Assembly (NCBI GenBank): GCA_903813345.2 | Contig: CAIIXF020000001.1 | Span: 7,131,098 to 7,195,097, forward strand | Direction of reading: 5' to 3' | Length of the DNA: 64,000 bases | DNA from: Owenia fusiformis | Lineage: Eukaryota > Annelida > Polychaeta > Sabellida > Oweniidae | Shown: piece by piece, positions 45,261 through 59,600 of the stretch | Layout of the letters: each line of letters starts with the position of its first letter | Numbering within the stretch: position 1 is the first letter of the stretch | The notes under the pieces: generated by a model | Seen by the model: only the letters and a program-made list of their open reading frames with translations | The model's database searches: none | What the model was told of the DNA's origin: nothing | Position numbers and translations under genes: made by a program

Positions 45261-48200
45261 ATAATAAACTAATAAATTCCTGGGAATATATCCTTCCAAA
45301 AATTATTTATAGTAAATAAATGATCTATCCAATTTTGTAATCTGGCAAAAGTAGATGAAATGTTTACAATACTGCAAATGTATATCCTTCTCAATGACAT
45401 ACGATCCGGGCATACGATCCTATATGCACAATGCGTGTTCAGTAGCAAGCATGTTTTTAGCTAATTGCCTGATCACCACCCACGGCGCAAACAAAATAAC
45501 GGTGGAACATATTCTTGCCAAACCACTAATATGGTTAGAAAAATGCAGTTTGTCAATTTTTGAAATCTCCTGAAATAAGCTCCATTATTATATACAGATC
45601 AAATATACTTAATTGTAAATGATAATCCTTTTTATTTGTGTCCTGGAGAATCATACATGTTTTGTTGTTGGACTTTAGTACTCTGTGGAGTTGTTGTTTT
45701 GCCCCTGAAGGTAAATGACTTTGAAAATTGAATAAATAAAAACAATGTCTGAAAAAACAAACCTTTGTAAGAGATACCAATTAACACCATAAAATTGATA
45801 ATTATATTGTTCAAAAATCGAAAACAATTTTATGAACCTAATAACCCTAAAATATTTTAATTCTTAATTTTATTCTCTTACATTATCAAATGTTTTAATT
45901 AGATTTTGAATAGATAGTAAACTTTATTTTTTGTGATTATCGAAGTTTGGAAAACATTGTTCATGAAGATACTGAATTAAAATTTCTCTCAGAATTATGT
46001 GAGTAATATTTTCAGTTGGAACTTGTATTACTGCATGTCAGTTGAGGAATTTTTTCAAGCTTGGATATTATACTGTATTCAGAAAGAAGGTTTGCGTCCA
46101 AGTCTATTGCATTGATTGTGTAAGTTACATATCATACTGTCACGTTATATTTAGGAAAAGTTATGCAGTTGATTATAACACATCACTTGTTAAATGTAGT
46201 AGTTATAATACATCTTTATATTTTTAATACTGAGTTTCATTTTAATTCTCAGGTGTGGCATGAGAATCAAGCTACCTTGGACTATGTGCCTCTGTGCAAC
46301 CTTGCATTGCAAACTACTTTAAACTACCAGACAAAGAACCGTCTGCATGTTGACATGTATTTATGATACACGTTTAACTGTTGTAATAGTTAACAGAACC
46401 CACAAAGAAATCCAATTATGAAACAACTAATATTAATTTAACAGGGTAAAGGTTGATGATTAGAGAAATATAACCCTACTTCCACACAGGATGTGTGACT
46501 CAGTCTTGCTTGATTGCATTCAACAGTATTTCCTCTTGCAGAAACCATTCATTTGATGTTTTTGTTCCATGGAAAACATCACAAATATAATGTACCAAAG
46601 ATCAAAAAATATTTGACCTTATCAAGGTCAAAAAGGTCTTTCTCAACTTGCTACAAATAGACCAATTTTTTCAAAATCATCTACAATTGTTTTCTGAAGT
46701 TCAAATCTGACTTAAGATTTGAGATTTCACCTTCAATGACCTTCTCACGGTCAAAAAAGATCTTTTTTCAACTTGTTTCAAATTGACCAATTTTTGTTTT
46801 CAAAATCATCAACAAGTTCTCAGAAATTCAAATCTGACTTAAGATTGAACTTACAGTATTGTGAGCAACAAGGTGGTGACATTTTGTCATGTTAATGCCT
46901 TGTTTGTCTTCTAGAACGATGATATTTTATATCTATCAGAAATGCACTGTAAGAATATGATCTGTAATAGAACTAGTGTGTCACAGCTAAGTATGATTGC
47001 TTTTTATGCTTGATGCATTCCGTAATGATGATTCAAAGCTCGTTAATTCCAGTCTTTGTTTTACTCAAATATTCTATTTGCCATTAGCAGCGACTTATTG
47101 ATACTGGGGCAAAGTACAATATATAATGTGCCTATATTTATCTAGCCATATTTCATTGAATTCACTGAGCATACCACGGAAAATGTCAACTTATAATTGT
47201 AGCATTCTAAGTACTCAGCAATTCATAACTCTTATAATTCCATTTTATGTACCATTTTAAAGTCGTACCCTCTCCTCAATTATTGAGAAAGGAGAATTTC
47301 AGTTTCAGTTACTCTCATTGTAAATTTTATTTTAGGCATTTCATCCAACATTATTTCAAAATTGTAACTTTTTTATACTTTTTAATAGTTTGATTACGGC
47401 ACTTTAAACTGGCCTAGAGTAACTTTTGGTCAAATATAGGAGAACTGTAACTAGAATTCCTCTAAAAAGTCAATTTATACTATCTACTAAGGAGCGGGAG
47501 TACTAGCTGCAAGTATGTTTCAGTGGTTATGCATTTCTAAGAAACAATGATGCTGTGCTTTTTATGCATGACCACATTTTTCTATATTAGCAAGACATCA
47601 TGTTTCATGATAGCAACCAAAGCTAGTATACCAGTAATGCATTCCTTAAATGACACACCACACATGTGCTTATTAATAAAAACATATTATTAGTGAAGGA
47701 GTTTTAACAGTGTTATTGCATATCATGGTCTGGTATTACATTACGTTTATTTTACGTTATTTACGTGTTTTTTTGGAAAATAAAGTCCATTGATTTATTT
47801 TTCATTGAAACTTTACATTCAAGCACAGCAAAAAGAAGTCGAGGCTATTTCGAAAGTAAAGTTTTTCGTTGAATTCTGTTTCTGAGAATCCGAAAGTGGT
47901 AAAGTTGTTCGACATTGCATTTAATTAATTTCACCACAAGCTAATGAATGGAGCCATTTACTGAAAACATTTCGAATCATGTAAAAACTATGTCTCATCA
48001 AAGTTATCTCAATTATGTAGCATGTGTCATGGTAATTAGCTACATCCAAGTGATAACAGAGACATGTACAATAGAACAGAGAAATACAATAACAGTACAA
48101 TAGAACAGAGAAAGTAGAAAAATTGTTACACTGAAATGAAAGTTGGCCAGAAATCAGACAGTGAATAATGATCTTATAACCTAATTTATTGAAGGACCCT

Positions 48201-51200
48201 ATTTTCTGCCAAATAATTCTTCTATTTTTACAGCGTACCTTTAATCACATAACGACAGCTTAAAAGTGTTTAAGCACCAGTGCTTCTCTTAATGAAACGC
48301 TAATGTATAAAAAGTCAATGTTTTGATGGTTGTTATGTATCTTTAGGCTTTCAAGGCTCGTGAATTTTTACAATTCAATGCATTTGAAAGTTCTGTGATA
48401 ATACCAGATTGTGATACTAGGCTGAGTTCAATGTTGGGTATTCATCTGCAACCATACTTAAAATTAAATGTCTGGTTTGTATAGAAGAAAGTGGATAAAG
48501 GATATTCACTGAATTAAGCTTAGTGGAATATTGACTCTGCATGGTGTAGAACACCCTCTTGTTAAAATAACGGGACAACAAGCTTACACTTATTAAATAA
48601 ATAAATCCATACATTGTCAAATAACTACACAGCCCTCCTTGCACTGTTGATTTTCTATGGTTTTAATTAGTGTTTCCTAACTCCAGTGGACTGTAGATTT
48701 TAATTACCAGCCAAGCAGTGCAGGAGAGTCTAATTTACTAGCATGGCATTAATTTTCATTCTGTTTCCTGTGGACCCTTTGTAAAATAATCCTGTTGGTG
48801 TGAAGCCTAGCGTGTAGACTGGATTAACTCCAAGCTGAAGTTAACTGAAGCGCTTTAGGAAACCCTAGATGTTTGCCAAGTCTAGCAGAAAGGAACAGAC
48901 TGGAACATATTATTCCACAGTTTATTCTAGACTTTCACCCAATGTTGGGGGACCAGCTGCTCACATACCGTGAATTGACTTGAAAAATGTGAAACACATC
49001 GAGACTTGTTATTTACATATTTGGACAGCTAAACTGGGTTCTTTATTGACTTGGCAAGTCTAGTGAAGTGTGTAGAGCACCCCTTATCAGTTTACATGTT
49101 AAGGTTAGGTTTAGTTCACTAGGCAGGGCGCTATAGAGGCATCAATGCGACTCAATGTAAAGGAGGCTATAGTAACCGTCTAACAGGACATGCTGTATGA
49201 TAAGCTCATAAAGACAAAGGACATTTGAACCGCAATATATCAAGTCATTCAGTGTGACTTAAACTCCATTTTGAAGTACATTATTATCACCAAGATAGTC
49301 ACGTCATCACGCCACAGCTATTTACAAGGTAGGAGCACAATTCAGTCAAATTCAATTTCTCAAAATATTTTGAGTTGTGTCAGTGAATAAACATGTTAAG
49401 GATGGTGACTTTTTTGTGTAAAGTGTGACATAAGGTTTTAGGACTCTTCATGAAGTTTTCAAACTTTTCTGGGAAAGTTATAAAAATCCAGAAAATGGAA
49501 ACGGAGACTTTATTCACAAGGGTATTATTCTGAGACTCTTCTCATTATACTGTAATGCAATATGTTATTGTCTCTTCTTGTATGTTATGTCACTCTGTTA
49601 TCCTATGTGCTGTCTGTTATAAAATTGTGTTAGGAATTTAGGAAATGAATCCAGATCTCAAGGATTCGAGTATTTTGCTTTGGAAATCCGGCTACAATGG
49701 GCAATAACCTGTTGATGCTGACAGCATGGCTAAATCACTATGGTATGATAACTAACAAGGCTTTAATAGAATACTAATTGAAAGTTTAGTTAAGTGAGCC
49801 TTGCGGCTGTTTGTTTACAAGTCCTCTTGTCTTGTAGACTGGTGAATAGAGAATTGATAGAATGTGGAGTAATGGTATTAGTTAGGGAGAATATGGCATT
49901 GCAAATTAGTCTAGTCTATTTGACATGCTCAAGTCTTGGTCTAGTCTCAAGAATTACTGATTACGTAAATGGGGTGGGGGTGGTAGCAATCCAAAATAAC
50001 TTTTTTATGAATTTAAATGGTTTAAGCTTATTTTAAAGATTAAGAGAATGGATTAGACAATTTTTCCTGAGGATTTTATTACATGTATATGCTACATATT
50101 AAATGTCATTACTAAGAAATACATTTCTCTTTCTAGTATATTGCACTAATAAGCATTTCCTCTCATGTTAAATTATGAATTGAACCATAACTAAACATTC
50201 AATAAGAAGGAGATATAAAATAGAATAAAAATATCTCAAATTCTTAGGTTAGTTTCATATATTTAGTGTAATGTCAACTCAACCTTGAATTAGAACCAAT
50301 TTTATGTCTATTTATATGTCCTATTATTCATTCATTATTCAGAGTTTATTTTGATTTTCTTAAATGTAACCAGTGTCCTGTCCCATGTTGCCTTACCTCA
50401 GTCTCTTGCTCAAAAAAAATATTGGGAGATGGAGAGGGTCAATCTAAAATAAAATTTAATTGTCTTGAGACAATCTGGAAATATTTATCTTGTCCCTTTT
50501 TAGATCACTATCAGGCAAATATATTTTATCATTGAAAATTGAATTATATATTTTTATGTTTTTAATGTTAGGCCTACATATTGCCACCTCAACACTCCAT
50601 TCTCTCTCTAACAAAGAAAAATAATTTTGGAAATAGACAGAGACTTGAAACAAGACTTTTTCTGATGGAATTTAGTCCGCAAAAACCTTTCCGCTTGGTC
50701 TATAGAGAAATAAAGCTCCTCTCATTATATACATTTATGTACAGCTTCCTAGGGAATTCTTAATAAATATCATGCATGTTAATCCTATGGGTTTATTGAA
50801 AAAATCCATGTTCTGGGCCAAATCTATTATAATATGGCAAGGTAACATGGATAAGTCTCTCGATTGATTGATCAATATTCATTATTGTCCATTTAACCAT
50901 GGTTGGGAACATTTGCTATTTCTCCATAAGCTCTATTGTTAGTTGCGGGTCCAATGATGTGAATCCAATGAAGTGTATTATAGTGCTAGAAGAGATCAAT
51001 ATAGTCGTTCTATAATACATTAAGCTGTTTACTCTGTTTTTGATTGTTTAACTTTCTATGACACATTTAGCAGTTTATAGTAGAAATTGGTTTTTGTTCC
51101 ATTTTACAAATTGAGATTTTTACATTTTCGCAGTTTATTAAGAAATTAGAAATTAAAGTAAAGAGTAAAATAAAAAAAGTTTGGGAATTATATCTCATCA

Positions 51201-53775
51201 ATTGGAGCATATATATCCAAAGAAGGTAATGTTGGTTAGATTGACAAATAACTCATTGACTGCAAATGTGACTGGCCAACTGGCAAAGAATGCAAAATTA
51301 ATGTTCAACATCTGACAAGGGTAGTGTTATATTAGTTAACTCTGTAGAGATATGCATGGTTGAACTCCTTATAAGAGGCTATATACATCAGCCAGATCTC
51401 CCTCAGCTTTACGTCATAAAAACCATCAGTCATACTAGCCGCGCGGAACACTTATTGAGATATCATTGAGAAATAATGTGTCTGCTATTGTCTATGGAAT
51501 GCATCGCCACTCTTCAGTAGGCAATTTAGACGTGATTTAATTGGCGATTTTTCAAACTATATCGCATATGGAATAGTGAATAAAAGTCATCGGCACAGTG
51601 TTATTTGGTGAATATTGTATGACGACAGTCTGAATTGTTGCATGACAGATGTGGTTCAATGCTGTCTCGTATTAAAAGATTTTCATTATCAGTTATTATT
51701 TTTAATATGAGAACAGGGGTTTTAATGATAAAGTATTTTTAATTAAATATTCATATCTGTCAGCAGCGGTGAATGCTGATTGTTAGCTAGATATCAGGAA
51801 CAGGTAGAAATCACGAATCAATCCTCGTGTGAAATATTTGATAATGAATATTATATTTTTTATTAGGTTTGAGGCTATATTTTACAAGGCTGATTAAATT
51901 AAAGGCATTTACTATGAAATAATGATGTGTGATTGCTTCATATAAAAAGTAAGAAATTGATATGGACTTTTAGTCAAAAACCATAATTACCATATAATTC
52001 CCAAATTTTCAAAATGATATCCATTTTGGTGAATACAGCCTCTTGCTTATGAAACCACTGAATATATATTTTGATGGTTTCATTTTCAATGGTTTCATTT
52101 TTGAATTGATTTACAAAATTAATATTGAGTCATCATTGTGCAAGGAGTACAAGTGACGTTTTCTCCAAACACTTAATGTAAATTGACAATGTGCCTTTAA
52201 CATATGAAGAGATCAAATAAAGCATGCATGGAACTCATATTAATTTAATTAGAAGCCATAAATGATTGTTATATTGTTTTAGGCTACTGTAACTAATGCA
52301 GTATGTATATGTGCCCATCTGACTGTAACATTTACTACCATAGCTCCAAGCAATAATTGAGAGACTCAACGCCAGCTACATGTCTGTCTATACTGACACC
52401 AACACAAAGTTAATTTTTAATTTTTAGTTAGACTTTTATCGGCTGGATGTTTACTTATTAGTGATTCATCTGTTTTCACATGAGTTATTGGAAATGCAGG
52501 GTTGGTTTAAACTTTATAAGGGTTGAACAATGCGAGACAAACATCAAACCATCAGACAAAAGACATACAAAAGAAGTTTTACCTGATCCTGGACAGAGTG
52601 TGTCTTTACACTTTTATAGGAACTATCTTACATAGGTAAGATTTTTCAGTTAATGTTTGATATCATAGAGAATATATTCATATGATAATCCCCTATATTG
52701 CACAATGTCATATAAATGCCAAAACGATAATTTTTGTCAATATTTATATCAATAATATATTTTTTACATATTCAGTAATTAATGAGGAGTACAAAGATAC
52801 ATAATAAGTATATATCTATACAGCCCACAGTTAATTTAGTTCACAGCCCCAAGAAGTTCCTCAAAGTGAGGTGACCAATTTAACACCTTTTTATGAGACA
52901 ATTCATACTAATTCATTAATCAACTATATCGTGAGACTATTCACTGGACTGCATTCAATGTAAAACCTAGGTATAACATATTTACACCTGAGATGAACTA
53001 TAAGGTTTTTGAGTTGACTCCTCTAAGGAGATCGTAAATGTATAAATTGGTCTAATGCAGTGATGTATGGTGATATAAAGTAAATTCCATGTTGCGTGAA
53101 ATACGGGATTGAGAACAAAGAAGCAATGGGGATGAGTCATGAATTATCAGTTTCAAACTTCCTAGCAATTTGTATGGAGTAATGGACCGATGTCTCCACT
53201 CATGTGAAACTACTAATGATGCTTCATGAATTTTTTATCAGCTCGGTTAAAGGGAAGATATCTATTGTGATATACCACCCCATTTGTAATTCCACATCAG
53301 ATACCGTAATTAAACATCAAAATATAACCGCAGATAAAAAATACCGAAAACAAGGTAATTGAGTTGAGTTAGTTTTTATTAGGCATGATAAAGCATTATC
53401 GACATAGTTCGGTTGGTGATATTTGTAGTCGTGTTATTTGTTTAATATTGGTGCAGTTTGAATGATTCTAAAGTCCCAAAAACCTGATAAGATTCTAAAT
53501 AGTTTGGCAAATAAAAGTGTTTGTATTTCACCAGGGCATGCATGGCTTCTTTCATATTGTATGCCATTCAGCTGGTGTATGTACATTGAACAAAACTTAA
53601 TGTGTGGGATTTAACGGGACAGTCTCTCCAGACAGGAATAAGATAGTCGAATATTCAGGTGAACATTTGTATAAATTGGGTATGAAATCAAGAAGTTCAT
53701 AATTTCATTGAGATTTGTAAACATGCATTTTTAGTTTAGAAATTTTGAGACATTTGGTTTTGTTTTTGTTTTCAG
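45261..53775. other. Long stretch with few elements, no coding exon recognised
   Basis: Apart from a small tandem duplication (46613-46846) and simple sequence, no transposon termini or protein-coding exons are seen. AT-rich with TAATTA- and GATAA-type words, for example around 51540-51780. It may be intronic or regulatory DNA of the plus-strand gene whose coding starts at 62234. Confidence 0.4.
46613..46846. repeat. Two-unit tandem duplication, about 120 bp each
   Basis: Both units share accttNtcaNggtcaaaaaNg, tttcaaaatcatc, tctNagaaNttcaaatctga and cttaagatt. A weaker relative lies at 18400-18500. Confidence 0.6.
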
Positions 53776-53878
53776 GTCACAACTAGAAAAGAAAGAAGAG
53801 AATCTAAATGAAATGTGAAACTTTGGAAAGAAAAGAAAGATAAAACAGTTGATGTTTACTACGAAAAGACTTGTAAAT
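53776..53878 (+). other. Possible non-coding exon, 103 bp
   Basis: Bounded by a strong acceptor (tgtttttgttttcag) and a consensus donor (AAAT|gtaagt). It is purine-rich (gaaaagaaagaagagaatct), with stops in all frames and so untranslated. It could be a 5' UTR exon of the gene at 62234. This is splice-site evidence only. Confidence 0.35.
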
Positions 53879-54189
53879 GTAAGTTTTGTTATAATTAATA
53901 TTTATTTATTTGTTTTTGTTATATGATCATAATATAAAATCAGAAATTCACAAGACTACATTTTTGTCTTTATGTTTCATTTCACATGATGAAACTCTCA
54001 TAAAAAATATTAGATATCCTTTTGTGGTCATTAAGATCTCATCAACATAGAATTATAAGAGTATTTGTGGTAATCAGAGGGCAGTGTCAGGGCTAGCTGA
54101 TGGAATTTCAGGGTAAGGGAATAACACATATGCTAAGGGCTATTGGCCAGCCATCTTGCATGGAGGTCCAGCAGATACGGAAATTGTAT

Positions 54190-55090
54190 ACAGAGATTGT
54201 AGGATGGTTGTACCAAGGGAAATATGTAAAATACATTGAAATGATTGTATGATGATTGTACCAAGTGAAATATCTGAAATACTTGAAATGATTGTATGAT
54301 GAATGTACCAAAGGAAATATCTAAAATACCTTGAGATGATCATCTGATGACTGTACCAAATGAAATATCTAAAATACCTTGAAATGATTGTATGATGATT
54401 GTTCCAAATAAAATATCTAAAATACCTTGAAATGATTGTATGATGGTTGTACCTAGTGAAATATCTAAAATACCTTGAAATGATTGTATGGTGATTGTAC
54501 CAAATGAAATATCTAAAATACCTTGAAATGATTGAATGATGATTGTACCAAGTGAAATATCTAATATACCTTGAAATGATTGGATGATGATTGTACCTAG
54601 TGAAATATCTAAAATGCCTTGAAATAATTGGATGATGATTGTTCTAAATGAAATATCTAAAATACCTTGAAATGATGATTGTACCAAGTGAAGTATCTAA
54701 AATACCTTGAAATGATTGGATGATGATTGTACCTAGTTAAATATCTAAAATACCTAAAAATGATTGTATGATGATTGTTCCAAATGAAATATCTAAAATA
54801 CCTTGAAATGATTGGATGATGATTGTACCTAGTAAAATATCTAAAATACCTTGAAATGATTGTATTATGGTTGTACCTCGTGAAATATCTAAAATACCTT
54901 GAGATTATTGTATTATGGTTGTACCTAATGAAATATCTAAACTACCTTGAAATGATTGTATGATGATTGTACCATGTGAAATATCTAAAACACCTTGAAA
55001 TGATTGGATGATGATTGTACGTAGTATATATCTAAAATACCTTGAGATGATTATGATGATTGTACAAAGTGTTATATCTGAAACACCTTA
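54190..55090. repeat. Minisatellite, 48-bp unit, about 18-19 copies
   Basis: Unit: cttgaaatgattgNatgatg, then Nttgtaccaagtgaaatatc, then taaaatac. Spacing is 48 bp (for example tgtacc near 54449, 54497 and 54545). Because 48 is divisible by three, the minus strand stays open over several units (54340-54687) and reads a 16-residue repeat, GILDISLGTIIIQSFQ. No start, splice or family context supports translation. Confidence 0.9.
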
Positions 55091-55424
55091 GGCTAGAAGT
55101 TTGGGTAATATGATTCAGACTTTTCCAGAGTTAACTCTAATGATACCCCATCATTTATTTAAATCAATTTAAGAATCAGTTTTTATGACATTCTGATGCT
55201 AATCTCATTTCTTCAAAATATTTTCTAAGATTCATATACGTACATGTAACATCTAACGAGTTCACTCACTTTTGGGTGGCTTCTTGGGGGAGTTTTGTTC
55301 CTTGTTGTTAATTGCTTTGTTTTCAGGTTTTACAAACAGAATGCATTCATTACCCATAAGATGAACAACATAATAATTATCACATTTTTATAGTTCTGGT
55401 TCTTGATCCATATCAGTCTTTTAA

Positions 55425-56077
55425 CCTTCTGCACTCTGACTTATTTCAGCAAATATATCCCACGCATCTGACTTATTTTTCAAAAATGATATGCCTGGAC
55501 TAAATAATTAATATCTCAATAACTACTGAATGAATCTGGATAAAATTTTCACAAAGGGAAGATACACTAGCGTGGCTCATGAGAAAAATGTTCTCATGAT
55601 TTTTTTCGTACATCCGCCGTTTCGCCCCTCGGGAGATTCAACGTCTGGTCAGAATCCAAAACTGAATTTGCAGCGATCGAATGTTCTTCTTTTCAGTTCA
55701 GAAAATATTCTAGTTTCTATTTTCGATGACCATTATCGGCTTCCAAGAGCCTAAAGAGCTCGAAATCGCAATCCATTTCCTCCACATTTTCGTTGTGATC
55801 GTATTTGGCCGTCATTTTGTACGATTTGTTCACTAAAAACGACTTAAACACTGTTTAAATTGTTGAATTGAGAAATATTTTTCGAAACATCGCCATTTCT
55901 AGGTCAACAGGAAGTCACCTACTAAGGACTGAATAAATCGGGCAATCTAATTGGATCATAAGAACGGCGGGAAAAAGTAAAGTTTTCAAAAGTTAGATTT
56001 GTGTCGTCCGGATCAGCCGGTGGATTCTGGCGGTAATTTTGAATGGGCGGACGCGGTCGCCGGTGGTCTGCTAAAGG
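55425..56077. mobile_element. piggyBac-like MITE between TTAA sites
   Basis: TTAA at 55421-55424 is followed by CCTTCTGCACTCTGAC. The right end reads GTCTGCTAAAGG followed by TTAA (56078-56081). Short C-rich inverted ends with a TTAA duplication are characteristic of piggyBac elements. The 653-bp interior is GC-richer than its flanks and non-coding. Confidence 0.65.
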
Positions 56078-56486
56078 TTAAAGAAAATAAATACAATTTT
56101 GTTATATTATATCTATACGATGTCAGCAAGTGGGAACATGATCAGATATAAAACTCAGCAAAAATTATTCTTGAAATATCTTTACAGGTTTTTAATTTTG
56201 GTTATGTTGCCTCTAGTCTTGCATAAAGCCCTTGTGAAGCTCCAAACAACATCTTTGCACCTCACATTGTCACCTTACTTTACAAGTAGTCACAAGTCTA
56301 TTTCTAAATATTTATATATGTCCATATATAGCGTTAGTGGTAAATAATAGAATGCAAGACTCTGTTGCCTTCATAGTTTATGCCAATTTTAGTGGAAGAT
56401 AACTTTTGTTCAATCATTGACCGAATTAAAGGCAGTCAAACAAGCCCTGCTTATCCTAGCATGCAATTCTAAATCACAAATCCTGG

Positions 56487-56660
56487 GATCATAGGGATCA
56501 TCAACAATTATCTGGATCAGTAATAATCATTTGGGTCAACATTGATGAATTGGATTATCAACAATCATCTGGATTAGTGATAATCATCTTGATCGACATT
56601 GATCATGAGGGATCATCAACAATCATCTGGATCACTAAATATTATTTGGATTAACATAAT
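56487..56660. repeat. Small tandem repeat, about 3 imperfect units
   Basis: Units of roughly 60-75 bp contain gatcatcaacaatcatctgg followed by atca-taataatcat and gacattgat variants. Confidence 0.6.
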
Positions 56661-59600
56661 AATGTAAACTTATTGTTTCATCTGATGAATCATAGGAATT
56701 GTCAAATGTTACCCTTTGTCATTGCTCGTCATATCAAAGCATCATAGCCAGACAAGACAAGATTGGTTTGTGCCTTTGGGTCCTGTCACACGATTGGTTA
56801 GTGCTCCAGTTCAATGGCTTTACAAGTTTGCTGATGTTTTTCACATATGTACTTCCGCATAGAATGCAATATTGCAAAATGCAGTGAGGTAATTAACACA
56901 TTTTAGTGTCTACTCCACGGAGGGTTGGATTTCTGTACAACAGTAGAATAAACCTGTAGTTACTCTCATCACAAATGGCTGACAAAATTCTTTCCTATAA
57001 TGTAGAATTTTATTGGCAAAAATGTTCAACTTGGAAACTAATTTAATGAATAGGTTTATTTCATAGATGCATGCAAGCAGCATACAATGAATAAACAAGG
57101 TTGGAGCAAATGAAACTGTTCCTGGAAACCATTATGCTTTTTAATTTATTCTTTTAAGAAAGCTAAAGATGGTGATGAATTTGGATCTGGGGGAACTGTT
57201 GTTCCAAGTTTGCATCATTTTGAAAATTGGTGATGAATCTAATAAATTCAAGACTGAAAACAACTTCATTTAAATGTATTATGGAACTATTGTAAACAAA
57301 TCTCCCCCTCATATTTACCATTATAAGAGTAAAAAACAATCCTCTAGGTTTCCTGCAATTTAAAATGTTGTTTTTTGAAAATAGAGATAATTTTGTAGGA
57401 TTTCTTGATAAAAAATGAAAATATAATTTTTTTATGAAAATTTTGTGATTATCCTCCATGTGACATGCTGCCATGTAGATAAGAAAACAATGGAGAAATA
57501 GAAATCCGTTTTGGGTGAAATTGTTCCAGAATAAAACTGTAAGCATTTAAATTTGAAAATCACCATTATTCATATACTTTTTGTTAATTCAAGAAACATG
57601 TGAATTCTACAATTCTGTGGGATAATAAAATTCCAACCACTCTCTGCAGAAACAGAGAAGAAAGAAGAATTGACATATGCCATTTAAGTCATTTTTCAAA
57701 ATTTATTTAAGAAACTTAATTTGGAAAAATATTTCATCCTTCATTCAAAGGATTTCATTTATTACTCAATTCAGGGCATGGAAAGAAGTGAAATACCTTT
57801 GGACCAAGGATGAAATATATTTGGTATTAAGATTCTAGTTGTTTTAGGTGTTGCCACAGTTTATAGGTATCGTAGGAATTTGTCTCCCATTTTGGATGAG
57901 TCTAATGTCTTACTGCAGTTTGCTTCATCCTGCTATTGATAAGTGATAATAGCGTTTAATAGAATTGTTTGCTTTACATTCTTATTAATCAGGTACATTT
58001 TTGGTTATTGTCTCATTATTATATTGTTTTGAATATGGTTCAGTGACCGCTCTAGGGGGTTAAAGTGGGGGTTATAGAAGTTCCACACCGATAATTACTG
58101 ATTAGCACTTCCCTTTGGTTGGTATAAATAAGTAACTTTTCAATGCATCTTTCATTCAGTTTGGATTTGGTTTTTCAGGTGAATGTAAGTATAGAAATAT
58201 TTATTTAATATTGAATAGTTCTTTTGAATAAATTGTTACAACAAATTAAAGATAATATTCTCTTAAAATAGTTCTGGTCAGATTGACGTGAACAATGTTA
58301 TTACATGGCAATGGCTGCCAGCGGGCCTCAGGCTCAGTTGGTTGATTAATTGATTGATGATTCTAGCGTGCATTTTAAGCGCTTGGAAAACTCATAAAAT
58401 CTTTGCCTAGTGCGAAATGATCTAGCTAAAAAGCCTGTAGCCACGGTAAATGATTTTGATAAATTGTTTCAAAGTTTTGCCATTATAGATAGTGTATGTT
58501 GCATGCACTGGTATCGTACATCTTGTAATTAGTATTGTTGTTATTTTCACACTTAAAATGTGCTATAAACTTTTATTGACGAATTTTTTGCATTGCTTTA
58601 GGAATGATGTAAATAGTCATATTTGTTTGATTAAAAATTTCAATAATTCGAAGCATTTAACTAATTTTAAGCCAAAATAATGTTTTTGCAACTTAATCCA
58701 ATTCATTGTTAATTAATCAAAACAGAAGTGTTTCAGAAACCAAAATGTGAAATACATGTACAGTTACACCTTTTGCTTGTTTGTATTTATGTCTGTTTAT
58801 GGTTTCATTTATCTGTACCAACACACATAAAAATTGAGTAGTTTATTAATTTCACTGCATTAGCATTACCTCTTGCTCTTTTACTTGGAATTGGAAAATG
58901 CACTAGAAAGGATCTTGACTTTTATGGCTATTCTTTACCAAAGCAAATCACTGAGGCAGAGTACTTTTTGAAATATCAGTATTTCATGGTTTGGTTAGAA
59001 TGATATGATGGAATTTGTGACTAGAACTCCAGTTTAGCTTTTACAGGACATTGTGTAAGTATTCTCTATATCATTCAGATATATGGATCAGGAGAAAATT
59101 AATTTCCAATAAAACAAACACCTAACTACTCTTAAAACATGCTAATAAATACATTATGTTTAGGGATAAGGTGGGATATATATTTTTAGTTTAGAATGAG
59201 AGCATGTGAAGCTTAATGAAATATTATGTTGCAATTTATTGAGCAAAAGGATAATAGGGGTATGAAATCTGATTTCTTGACAAAATGCAAGAAGTTGACG
59301 GGTGGTTCATAAATCACATTGATCGTTTTATTCTGGCATCTCATAATCTATCTCAATGACCTTCTAATGACAACCAGTGGGTGAAATAGTATTGTTGTCA
59401 CGTTTCAGTAAAGAAATTAAATTTAAATATACAAGAAAAAAGGTAAAACATCTATTGCTATATTTTTGAATTATGTAGAAACCTCAGAAAATTAAAAAGA
59501 AATAGTTTACATAAGAAATAGTTCGATTTAAAGCATAATCACACTGTTTTTACACACGGGAAATAGCCTAAAATATCATATTGCTCTTTGTCATTTATAG

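Noticed and set aside
58178-58192. Micro-exon between ttttcag and gtaagt
   Set aside because: It would be only about 6 bases, and no flanking coding sequence demands it. Probably a chance pair of splice motifs.
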